Assembly (NCBI GenBank): GCA_017463035.1
Contig: JAFTPY010000197.1
Span: forward strand, 1 to 6,167
Direction: 5' to 3'
Source: Lachnospiraceae bacterium
GTDB taxonomy: Bacteria > Bacillota > Clostridia > Lachnospirales > Lachnospiraceae
DNA length: 6,167 bases
The notes below the pieces were generated by a model that had not been told where the DNA came from, made no database searches, and saw only the letters and a program-made list of their open reading frames with translations. The translations under genes and the position numbers were made by a program. Each line of letters opens with the position of its first letter. The stretch's first letter is position 1. Of the stretch, positions 1 to 5,873 are shown in pieces.

Positions 1-1
1 A

Positions 2-319
2 GGTCAGGTTCTTTGTAAGCCGGGTACTGTTACCTGCCACAAGAAGTTTACCGCTCAGGTATACGTATTGACCAAGGAAGAAGGCGGACGTCATACTCCG
101 TTCTTCGGTAACTACAGACCGCAGTTCTACTTCAGAACCACCGACGTTACCGGTGTAGTAAATCTTCCGGACGGCGTTGAGATGTGTATGCCGGGCGATA
201 ACATCGAGATGACCATCGAGCTCATTCACCCGATCGCTATGGAGCAGGGTCTTACCTTCGCTATCCGTGAGGGTGGCCGTACCGTAGGTTCCGGTAAGGT
301 AGCAACCATCATCGAGTAA
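2..319 (+). CDS. tuf: Elongation factor Tu, C-terminal part (5' end outside window)
   Basis: This is the last 105 codons of EF-Tu, the GTPase that delivers aminoacyl-tRNA to the ribosomal A site in the cytoplasm. The frame is open from base 2 and ends in TAA at 317-319; the start lies upstream of the window. The visible part is most of beta-barrel domain 3, which contacts tRNA and EF-Ts. Recognisable family stretches are KPGTVTCHKKF, LTKEEGGRHTPFF, NYRPQFYFRTTDVTG, the MPGDN turn, and the terminal REGGRTVGSG followed by VATIIE. The ending is typical of clostridial EF-Tu rather than the proteobacterial form. No frameshift or missing segment is visible. Codon use is biased as expected for a highly expressed gene (many GGT, GTA, CGT, AAG and ACC codons), unlike the mixed usage of the following genes. 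It is followed by a strong terminator, so it should not be co-transcribed with the phosphate genes. The identification is close to certain. Confidence 0.97.
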   Translation, partial: GQVLCKPGTVTCHKKFTAQVYVLTKEEGGRHTPFFGNYRPQFYFRTTDVTGVVNLPDGVEMCMPGDNIEMTIELIHPIAMEQGLTFAIREGGRTVGSGKVATIIE

Positions 320-360
320 TTGCGCGAAAGCTTTGAGCTGAACGACTGAAACACGATATA

Positions 361-398
361 AACAGCCACTGCATGCTTGCATGTAAGTGGCTGTTTTT
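361..398 (+). terminator. Rho-independent terminator of tuf
   Basis: A perfect 10-bp stem pairs 361-370 (AACAGCCACT) with 386-395 (AGTGGCTGTT). The inner bases extend it with a second short stem (372-375 with 380-383) around a CTTG loop. A run of five T (394-398) follows directly. It lies 42 nt after the tuf stop codon, which fits termination of a highly expressed gene. Confidence 0.93.
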
Positions 399-406
399 GC
401 GTGTTT

Positions 407-429
407 GCGGGCATTTACGAAATGCCCGC
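407..429. repeat. Hairpin 1 of a tandem pair between tuf and the cotransporter promoter
   Basis: A perfect 9-bp inverted repeat pairs 407-415 (GCGGGCATT) with 421-429 (AATGCCCGC), and a further T416-A420 pair closes an ACG loop. It starts 8 nt after the T-tract of the tuf terminator. No T-run follows on either strand, so it is not an intrinsic terminator in its own right. Its function is unknown; it could be a back-up fold for transcripts that read through the terminator or part of an intergenic repeat. Confidence 0.75.
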
Positions 430-432
430 GAC

Positions 433-456
433 CGAGGGAATGCGTAAGCATTCTCG
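433..456. repeat. Hairpin 2 of a tandem pair
   Basis: The inverted repeat GAATGC-GTAA-GCATTC (438-443, 448-453) has a GTAA tetraloop. It can be extended outward by pairing CGAG (433-436) with CTCG (453-456) at the cost of a GG bulge. It shares the AATGC core with hairpin 1 only 4 nt away. No T-tract follows. It may be a copy of a dispersed intergenic palindrome, but this cannot be decided from one copy. Confidence 0.7.
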
Positions 457-483
457 AGGGCGTTCAGCGAAAAGTAATTAGAA

Positions 484-549
484 TTTTACATGAATTTTAC
501 ACGGATATGATTACGGATTTTACAGCCGCATTGTAAATTATGTGTAAAA
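484..549 (+). promoter_or_regulatory. Putative Pho-box operator and promoter for the Na/Pi cotransporter gene
   Basis: Three direct copies of TTTTACA start at 484, 495 and 518, giving spacings of 11 and 23 nt. Two inverted copies follow on the other strand, TGTAAA at 532-537 and TGTAAAA at 543-549, again 11 nt apart. Direct TT(A/T)ACA-type repeats at 11-nt spacing are what Firmicute PhoP-class response regulators bind. A possible -10 element, TAAATT, lies at 534-539, 9 nt after the third copy. The same geometry recurs in front of pstS, including an identical 15-base segment (here 511-525). The -10 assignment is tentative, since TTATAC at 565-570 is another candidate. The phosphate genes downstream support the Pho assignment; the regulator itself is not in the window. 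Confidence 0.72.
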
Positions 550-585
550 TGCTGATAAAAGCGTTTATACAAAACATAAGGATGC

Positions 586-589
586 GAGG
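586..589 (+). promoter_or_regulatory. Ribosome binding site fixing the cotransporter start at ATG 598
   Basis: GAGG lies 8 nt upstream of ATG 598, a good Shine-Dalgarno distance. It decides the start at 598 rather than at the TTG at 721 that follows the internal stop, because the only purine-rich stretch before 721 (AGGG, 714-717) is just 3 nt away. Confidence 0.75.
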
Positions 590-597
590 TTGTAAGG

Positions 598-2346
598 ATG
601 GACATTTTTGATGTATTGACACTGATAGGCGGTCTTTGTTTGTTTCTTTTCGGAATGAATCTTATGGGGGATGCTTTGGAAAGAAGCGCGGGAAGCAAGC
701 TTGAAATTATGATAGGGTAATTGACTACCGGTAAGCTTGCAGGATTACTTACCGGTCTCGGTGTGACAGCCGTGATTCAGAGTTCCTCGGCTACGACGGT
801 TATGGTGGTCGGTTTTGTAAATTCCAAACTGATGAGCTTAAAACAGGCGATACATGTGATTATGGGCGCAAATATCGGTACTACCGTTACGGCATGGATT
901 TTAAGTCTCAGTGGTATTTCCGGCAGTAACATGTTTCTTAAGCTGTTAAAGCCGTCTTCTTTTACCCCGGTCCTTGCATTGGTCGGTATTGTACTCTTTA
1001 TGTTCACAAAGAGCAATAAGAAGAAGGATATCGGTATGGTTCTTCTTGGCTTTGCGACGCTAATGTTCGGTATGGAAACTATGACAGGAGCTGTTTCGGG
1101 ACTGAGAGATGTTCCGGCATTCCAGGACCTGTTTCTTTTGTTTAAAAACCCGATTTTGGGAGTTTTGGCAGGTGCGGTGCTTACCGCGATTATTCAGTCC
1201 AGCTCCGCATCTGTCGGTATTTTGCAGGCATTGGCTGCAACCGGTGCGGTTTCCTACGGTGCGGCAATTCCGATCATTATGGGCCAAAATATCGGTACTT
1301 GTGTTACCGCAATGATTTCCTCTGTCGGTACAACGAAGAATGCAAAGCGTGCGGCACTCGTTCATCTTTCCTTTAATATCATAGGAACCGTTATATGTTT
1401 GGTGGCATTCTCTTTGGTGAACCTGCTGTTTGCTCCGGCATTACTCAATGAATCCGCTTCGTTTGCGGGAATTGCAACGGCACATTCCATCTTTAACATT
1501 GTATGTACGTTACTGTTGCTTCCGATGTCCGGATTGCTTGAAAAACTCGCATATAAGCTCGTTCCGGATGCAAAACGCCCGGAAAAGATTTCCGAGCTTG
1601 ATGACAGACTTCTTGCGACTCCGGCAATTGCATTGGAATGTGCGCATAACCTTACCTATGATATGGCAAAGGTTGCCGTTGAGGCGCTGAAATGCAGTGT
1701 AGAGTGTCTTGCCGGCTATGACAAAGTAAAGGCAGAGGCAATTCGGGAAGCAGAAGACAAAACAGACCACTTTGAAGATGTAATCGGAAGTTATCTTGTC
1801 AAACTCAGTACCAAACAGCTAAATGAAACAGAAGGAGCTACCGCTTCTATGCTTTTAAAAGCAATCGGGGATTTTGAACGTATTTCCGACCATGCCGTAA
1901 ACATCCTTGAGTCCGTAGAGGAAATGAGAGAAAAGGGGATTGCTTTTTCGGATAATGCCAAAGCGGAAATGGATGCACTTTGCGCCGCAACCATTGAAAT
2001 TGTAACTTTATCTTATGGAGCATTTCTTGAAGATAACGCGGAGCAGGCAAACCTGGTAGAGCCTTTGGAACAGGTCATTGACCGAATGAAAGAATTGCTT
2101 CGTTCCAGACATATTGACCGCTTGCGTTTAGGAGAATGCGGTATCGAAGCAGGCTTTGTATGGAGCGATTTGATTACTAATATGGAGAGAGTATCCGACC
2201 ATTGTTCCAACATTGCGGGATGCGTTATGGATACAAAGGAGCAGAACATGAATCTGCATGAATCTCTTAAATTGCTTAGAAGTGATAATGAATTCTATCG
2301 AGAGAAATATACGGAATATACCAAAAAGTATCTTTCTTTCATATAA
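598..2346 (+). CDS. Na+/phosphate cotransporter with C-terminal PhoU-like domain, interrupted by in-frame TAA at codon 41
   Basis: This is an integral membrane Na/Pi cotransporter of the NptA/YjbB (Na/Pi-cotransporter II related) family, importing or balancing phosphate with sodium. The two inverted transport repeats are clear: IQSSSATT at residues 60-67 with GANIGTT at 90-96, and IQSSSAS at 199-205 with GQNIGT at 229-234. Roughly the first 280 residues are membrane helices. The C-terminal part is a PhoU-like helical domain with the motifs DFERISDH (425-432) and NMERVSDH (528-535). A full reading gives 582 positions, normal for the PhoU-fused subfamily. ATG 598 has a GAGG ribosome site and encodes the expected N-terminus (MDIFDVLTLIGG, then FLFGMNLMG). 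Codon 41, however, is TAA (718-720), and the family sequence resumes without gap at TTG 721. Relatives carry a sense residue there, often lysine as I recall, so a single substitution such as AAA to TAA would explain it. Without readthrough or reinitiation the product is a 40-residue peptide. The alternative CDS 721-2346 (541 aa) would lack the first helix. The gene could be a young pseudogene, a base error, or expressed by reinitiation. Confidence 0.88.
718..720 (+). other. Premature in-frame ochre stop inside the cotransporter gene
   Basis: Counting 40 codons from ATG 598 puts TAA exactly at 718-720, in the same frame as the 541-codon continuation beginning at 721. Residues on both sides (LEIMIG before, LTTGKLAG after) match the uninterrupted family pattern, so this is a substitution rather than a frameshift. 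TTG 721 directly abuts the stop, which could permit termination-coupled reinitiation. Confidence 0.9.
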
Positions 2347-2367
2347 AAGTTTGTAGTAAATGATTAG

Positions 2368-2400
2368 AGCACCGTTTCTGCTTATGAAGCGGTGCTTTTT
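2368..2400 (+). terminator. Rho-independent terminator after the cotransporter gene
   Basis: An 11-bp stem pairs 2368-2378 (AGCACCGTTTC) with 2386-2396 (GAAGCGGTGCT), with one T-G wobble and a 7-nt loop. It is followed by a T-run at 2396-2400 and a further T-rich stretch. It starts 21 nt after the TAA at 2344-2346. It separates the cotransporter from pstS, so the two are distinct transcription units. Its T-rich tail runs straight into the next operator. Confidence 0.92.
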
Positions 2401-2401
2401 C

Positions 2402-2457
2402 TTTTACTTTGATTTTACATGAACGCGGTTACGGATTTTACAGTGTGACGTTAAAAT
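2402..2457 (+). promoter_or_regulatory. Putative Pho-box operator and promoter of the pst operon
   Basis: Half-sites TTTTACT (2402), TTTTACA (2413) and TTTTACA (2436) have starts spaced 11 and 23 nt apart, exactly as in the operator before the cotransporter gene. The 15 bases 2429-2443, ending in the third half-site plus G, are identical to 511-525. A -10-like TAAAAT lies at 2452-2457, 9 nt after the last half-site, also the same offset as the first promoter. No canonical -35 box is needed if the bound regulator replaces it, as is known for Pho-activated promoters. The predicted leader before the pstS ATG would be about 35 nt. The -10 position is an inference. Confidence 0.78.
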
Positions 2458-2500
2458 ATAAATGTAGTTAAGGGAAAAACAAAAAAAGGAGAAAAAGAAA

Positions 2501-3301
2501 ATGAAAAAGAGAATTCGTTTATTTGTAACAGGAATGTTGCTCACAGGTATGCTTGTCGGTTGCGGAGGTAATAAGGAGGCGGTCGCTACAGACGGCTCTA
2601 CTTCAATGAATAAAGTAATCGGTGCTTTAGGAGAAGCATTTGAAGCAGATACCGGAATTACCGTAACTTATAACGCAACCGGTTCCGGTGCAGGCATTCA
2701 GGCGGTACAGGAAGGTAGATGCGATATCGGGCTTTCCAGTCGTAACCTTAAAGATGAGGAGAAAGAAAAGGGGCTGATAGGAACTGTACTTGCATATGAC
2801 GGGATTGCTGTTATTGTGAATCCGGATAACACTGTAGATAATCTGGATATAAATACGATTGCAAAGATTTATACCGGTGAAATTACGAACTGGAGTGAAG
2901 TGGGTGGAAACGATGCGGAAATCGTACTTATCGGTCGTGAAGCTGGGAGCGGAACAAGAGATGGTTTTGAGTCGATTACCGAGACCGAAGACAAGTGCAA
3001 GTATCGTCAGGAATTAACCTCCACCGGAGATGTAATAACTACGGTTGCAAGTAATCCGGCCGCAATCGGGTATGCTTCTCTGGCTTCGGTGAAAGAGACT
3101 GTAAAAGCACTTACGGTAGAGGGGATTGCGCCGAGTGAGGCAACCATTAAGGATGGAAGTTATGTGGTACAACGTCCGTTTGTCCTTGTGACAAAGGAAG
3201 ATACGCAGCTTTCCGAAAATGCACAGAAGTTTTTTGATTATATTACATCCGGCGAGGCAAATGAGTTTATCAGCAGCGCTGGTGTAGTTCCTGCTAACTA
3301 A
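2501..3301 (+). CDS. pstS: Phosphate ABC transporter substrate-binding lipoprotein PstS
   Basis: PstS is the extracytoplasmic phosphate receptor of the high-affinity Pst importer. The 266-residue precursor starts with a basic, hydrophobic signal peptide (MKKRIRLFVTG) ending in the lipobox LVGC with the lipidated cysteine at residue 21, so the mature protein is anchored to the outer face of the membrane. Phosphate-binding elements are visible: DGSTSM at 31-36 (family TGSTS loop), the NATGSGAG loop at 58-65, DIGLSSR at 75-81, and GSGTRDGF at 149-156, where Ser/Thr/Arg/Asp contact phosphate in known structures. The length is at the short end for the family but complete, ending in TAA at 3299-3301. 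GGAG (2488-2491) sits 9 nt before the ATG in an A-rich leader. It is the first gene of the pst operon, directly behind a Pho-box promoter. A hairpin follows the stop codon. Two cysteines (74 and 166) remain in the mature part. Confidence 0.97.
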   Translation: MKKRIRLFVTGMLLTGMLVGCGGNKEAVATDGSTSMNKVIGALGEAFEADTGITVTYNATGSGAGIQAVQEGRCDIGLSSRNLKDEEKEKGLIGTVLAYDGIAVIVNPDNTVDNLDINTIAKIYTGEITNWSEVGGNDAEIVLIGREAGSGTRDGFESITETEDKCKYRQELTSTGDVITTVASNPAAIGYASLASVKETVKALTVEGIAPSEATIKDGSYVVQRPFVLVTKEDTQLSENAQKFFDYITSGEANEFISSAGVVPAN

Positions 3302-3309
3302 AAAGTGAC

Positions 3310-3338
3310 AGCGACGATGTCGGAAGGGCATCGCCGCT
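3310..3338 (+). promoter_or_regulatory. Intercistronic hairpin between pstS and pstC
   Basis: Bases 3310-3321 pair with 3327-3338 around a GGAAG loop, giving 11 pairs (one T-G wobble) and one A-C mismatch at 3314/3334. It begins 9 nt after the pstS stop. Only a weak, broken T-stretch follows (TTATTCTAATT), so it is more likely an mRNA 3'-end stabiliser or partial attenuator than a full terminator. In Bacillus subtilis a stem-loop after pstS is known to make pstS mRNA more abundant than the rest of the operon, and the same role is plausible here. Confidence 0.7.
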
Positions 3339-3348
3339 TATTCTAATT

Positions 3349-3352
3349 GAGG
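3349..3352 (+). promoter_or_regulatory. Ribosome binding site fixing the pstC start at ATG 3359
   Basis: GAGG lies 6 nt before ATG 3359. The in-frame TTG at 3347 overlaps this site and has no purine-rich sequence of its own at proper distance, so ATG 3359 is preferred. Confidence 0.75.
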
Positions 3353-3358
3353 TTAAAT

Positions 3359-4273
3359 ATGCATACAAGTATATTTTTAGAGTTCTTTAAACGAACCAGG
3401 AATAGAAGTACTGAAATTATTGAGAAAGTGATTCAAGGGATATTTCTTATTCTCGGATTGATTACTGTCGGCTGTGTTTTGCTCATTACAGTGTATCTGG
3501 TCATTTCCGGTATTCCTGCCATCAAGGAAATCGGTCTTATTCACTTTCTGTTCGGCAAGGAGTGGGCATCTACCGCTGCCGAGCCGAAATACGGAATATT
3601 ACCGTTTATATTGACCAGTGTTTACGGTACGGCAGGCGCTATATTGATGGGAGTACCGGTCGGTTTTTTTGCAGCGGTCTATCTTTCGAAGGTTGCATCA
3701 AAAAAGGTGAGAGCAGTAATTGAAACAGCGGTAAATCTGTTGGCGGGGATTCCTTCGGTGGTATACGGTCTTGTGGGAATGCTTGTGCTTGTGCCGGCAA
3801 TTCGAGAAGTGTTTCATGTGCCGGACGGTGCAAGTTTGTTGGCGGCCATTGTTGTTCTTGCCATAATGGTATTGCCGAATATTATTAAGGTTTCGGTTAC
3901 GGCGTTGGATGCCGTGCCAAAAGAATTTGAGGACGCTTCTTTGGCGCTGGGGGCAACCCCGACCGAAACTTTTTTCCGGGTATCCGTACCTGCTGCGAAA
4001 AGCGGTATTGCAGCAGCGGTAGTACTCGGTGTGGGTCGTGCGGTTGGGGAAGCAATGGCTGTTATGATGGTTGCGGGAAATGTAGCGAATATGCCTTCAC
4101 TGTTTCAGAGTGTTCGTTTCCTTACGACGGCTGTTTCCGGTGAAATGGCGTATTCAAGTCCGGGAAGTTTACAGAGAAATGCATTGTTTTCCATTGCACT
4201 TGTATTGTTTTTATTTATCATGCTGATTAACGCTACGCTTAATTTCTTCTTAAAGCGGGATAAGGAGAAATAG
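3359..4273 (+). CDS. pstC: Phosphate ABC transporter permease PstC
   Basis: PstC is one of the two membrane subunits that form the phosphate channel of the Pst importer with PstA. The 304-residue protein has a basic, cytoplasmic N-terminus (FFKRTRNRS) and about six hydrophobic helices, roughly at 27-49, 82-108, 124-145, 155-172, 215-240 and 273-296. The binding-protein-dependent transport fold is shown by the EAA-type loop EDASLALGATPTETF at 191-205, which docks onto PstB, and by the GIPSVVYGL segment characteristic of PstC/PstA. The length is typical for the family. I start it at ATG 3359 (GAGG 6 nt upstream); a TTG four codons earlier is the alternative. It ends in TAG at 4271-4273, one base before pstA, so translation is probably coupled. 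It is separated from pstS by a hairpin-bearing 57-nt gap, the only sizeable gap in the operon. Confidence 0.96.
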   Translation: MHTSIFLEFFKRTRNRSTEIIEKVIQGIFLILGLITVGCVLLITVYLVISGIPAIKEIGLIHFLFGKEWASTAAEPKYGILPFILTSVYGTAGAILMGVPVGFFAAVYLSKVASKKVRAVIETAVNLLAGIPSVVYGLVGMLVLVPAIREVFHVPDGASLLAAIVVLAIMVLPNIIKVSVTALDAVPKEFEDASLALGATPTETFFRVSVPAAKSGIAAAVVLGVGRAVGEAMAVMMVAGNVANMPSLFQSVRFLTTAVSGEMAYSSPGSLQRNALFSIALVLFLFIMLINATLNFFLKRDKEK

Positions 4274-4274
4274 A

Positions 4275-5117
4275 ATGAATAGAATGAGAAAATTTTATAT
4301 CGGATTTATGCGGGGCGCGATGTATATATGTACCGGAGTTACGGCGGTGTTGGTATTGTTCCTTGTAGGATATGTGATGGGAAACGGGATTCCGAATATA
4401 TCCTGGGAATTGCTTTCGACCAAACCGAGTTATTTGTCCGGACGAATCGGTATTTTACCGGATATTTTGAATACGGTATACATCGTATTGGCCACGCTCA
4501 TGGTTGTGTTGCCTCTCGGTGTGGGAGCCGCAATCTATCTTACGGAGTACGCTAAAAATAAGAAAGTGGTTTCTGTTATCGAATATGCGGCAGAAACTCT
4601 TTCGGGAATTCCGTCTATTATTTACGGGCTTGTGGGGATGCTTCTTTTTTCAAATAACTTCGGCACAAGTCTTCTTGCCGGTGCGCTGACGCTTGTGATT
4701 ATGAATTTGCCTACCGTAATGCGTACGGTTCAGGAAAGCTTGAAGACAGTGCCGCAAAGCTATCGAGAGGGAGCCTTCGGTCTCGGAGCCGGGAAATGGC
4801 GTGTGATTCGGACCGTGGTTTTTCCGGGATGTGTGGATGGCGTGATTACCGGTTGTATCTTGTCGGTCGGAAGAATTTTGGGGGAATCGGCAGCGTTACT
4901 TTTTACGGCAGGCTTTGCGCATACGCTGAACGGTATATTGGAAGGACTTGCAAGTCCGGGAGCAACACTGACGGTGGCGTTGTACGTGTATGCGAAAGAA
5001 GAAGGTGAATTCGGTGTGGCTTTTGCAATCGCGGCGATTTTGATGGTGTTGACTTTATTGATTAATCTGTCTGCTACTCTGGTCGGCAAATATTTTGAAA
5101 AAAGGAGAAGTGTATGA
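4275..5117 (+). CDS. pstA: Phosphate ABC transporter permease PstA
   Basis: PstA is the second membrane subunit of the Pst importer. The 280-residue protein has about six hydrophobic helices, the first near residues 12-37, and shares the GIPSIIYGLVGM segment with PstC. The EAA-type loop REGAFGLGAGKW begins at residue 164 (Glu165, Gly166, Ala167) and would contact PstB. GILPDILNTVYIVLAT, near residue 59 onward, is the usual start of the transport domain. AAGGAG (4262-4267) lies 7 nt before ATG 4275, inside the end of pstC; a second ATG three codons later is possible but further from the site. The stop TGA (5115-5117) overlaps the pstB start in an ATGA arrangement, a sign of translational coupling and fixed subunit ratio. 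The length is usual for the clostridial family and no defects are visible. Confidence 0.96.
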   Translation: MNRMRKFYIGFMRGAMYICTGVTAVLVLFLVGYVMGNGIPNISWELLSTKPSYLSGRIGILPDILNTVYIVLATLMVVLPLGVGAAIYLTEYAKNKKVVSVIEYAAETLSGIPSIIYGLVGMLLFSNNFGTSLLAGALTLVIMNLPTVMRTVQESLKTVPQSYREGAFGLGAGKWRVIRTVVFPGCVDGVITGCILSVGRILGESAALLFTAGFAHTLNGILEGLASPGATLTVALYVYAKEEGEFGVAFAIAAILMVLTLLINLSATLVGKYFEKRRSV

Positions 5118-5869
5118 ATGAAATAATGACGGCAAAGGAGCTGTGTCTTTGGTACGGGGAGAATAAGGCTTTAAAAAATATAAATTTGGCGATTCCGGAA
5201 AAAAGTATAACGGCATTAATCGGCCCCTCGGGATGCGGGAAATCGACCTTTCTCAAAACGCTGAATCGGATGAATGATCTTATTCCGAGTGTTAAGATTT
5301 CCGGAGAAGTATGTTATAACGGACATAATATTTTTGACAAGGATGTAGATGTGAACGAGTTGCGTCGCGATGTGGGGATGGTGTTTCAAAAGCCGAATCC
5401 GTTTCCGATGAGTATTTACGATAATATAGCTTACGGTCCACGCACACATGGTATGAGGAGCAAGGTTAAATTGGACGAGATTGTGGAACGTGCACTTCGT
5501 GATGCGGCGATTTGGGATGAAGTAAAGGATAGACTGAAAAAGAATGCACTCGGATTGTCGGGAGGTCAGCAGCAACGGCTTTGTATCGCCCGTGCACTTG
5601 CGGTAGAGCCGAAGGTGTTGCTGATGGATGAGCCGACATCGGCACTGGATCCGATTTCGACTTCCCGGATTGAGGAACTTACATTGCAATTGAAAGAAAA
5701 ATATACTATAATTATTGTGACTCATAATATGCAACAGGCAGTTCGAATTTCGGATAATACGGCTTTTTTTCTTCTCGGAGAATTGATTGAATTCGGGGAA
5801 ACAGAGCAGATTTTCTCGCAGCCGCAGGATAAGCGTACGGAAGATTACATTACAGGAAGGTTTGGATAA
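5114..5869 (+). CDS. pstB: Phosphate ABC transporter ATP-binding protein PstB
   Basis: PstB is the cytoplasmic ATPase that powers phosphate import through PstC and PstA. All nucleotide-binding motifs are intact in the 251-residue protein: Walker A GPSGCGKST (37-45), Q-loop glutamine 92 in VFQKPNPFPMSIYDN, ABC signature LSGGQQQR (148-155), Walker B VLLMDEP with Glu173 as catalytic base (168-174), D-loop SALD (176-179) and switch histidine 204 in VTHNMQQA. The FQKPNPFPMSI wording and the LNRMNDL segment (50-56) are diagnostic of PstB rather than other ABC ATPases. AAAGGAG (5101-5107) lies 6 nt before the ATG, and the gene overlaps the pstA stop by ATGA. It ends in TAA at 5867-5869, with phoU starting 4 nt later. 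Length and domain order are normal for the family. Confidence 0.98.
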   Translation: MNEIMTAKELCLWYGENKALKNINLAIPEKSITALIGPSGCGKSTFLKTLNRMNDLIPSVKISGEVCYNGHNIFDKDVDVNELRRDVGMVFQKPNPFPMSIYDNIAYGPRTHGMRSKVKLDEIVERALRDAAIWDEVKDRLKKNALGLSGGQQQRLCIARALAVEPKVLLMDEPTSALDPISTSRIEELTLQLKEKYTIIIVTHNMQQAVRISDNTAFFLLGELIEFGETEQIFSQPQDKRTEDYITGRFG

Positions 5870-5873
5870 TATT

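Noticed and set aside
433..456. Second hairpin as an extra tuf terminator.
   Set aside because: No T-tract follows on either strand, and the preceding hairpin at 361-398 already fulfils that role.
582..611. A nine-codon upstream reading frame starting at ATG 582 and overlapping the cotransporter start.
   Set aside because: It has only a weak AAGG before it and no conserved peptide; it overlaps the real ribosome site, so I could not support a leader-peptide role.
1060..1365. A 101-codon minus-strand open frame rich in Cys, Asn and Arg.
   Set aside because: It is antisense to the transport repeats of the cotransporter and its composition is that of a frame shadow.
721..2346. TTG at 721 as the natural start of a 541-residue cotransporter.
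   Set aside because: The upstream 40 codons match the family N-terminus in the same frame and have a better ribosome site; 721 is only a start if reinitiation follows the premature stop.
3101..3107. A TGTAAAA match inside pstS as a further Pho half-site.
   Set aside because: It is a single copy inside coding sequence with no partner at 11 nt; probably chance.
3347..4273. pstC beginning at TTG 3347.
   Set aside because: This codon overlaps the GAGG ribosome site that serves ATG 3359, and it has no site of its own.
4760..5089. A 109-codon minus-strand open frame opposite pstA.
   Set aside because: It mirrors the codon pattern of pstA and shows no domain or start signal.
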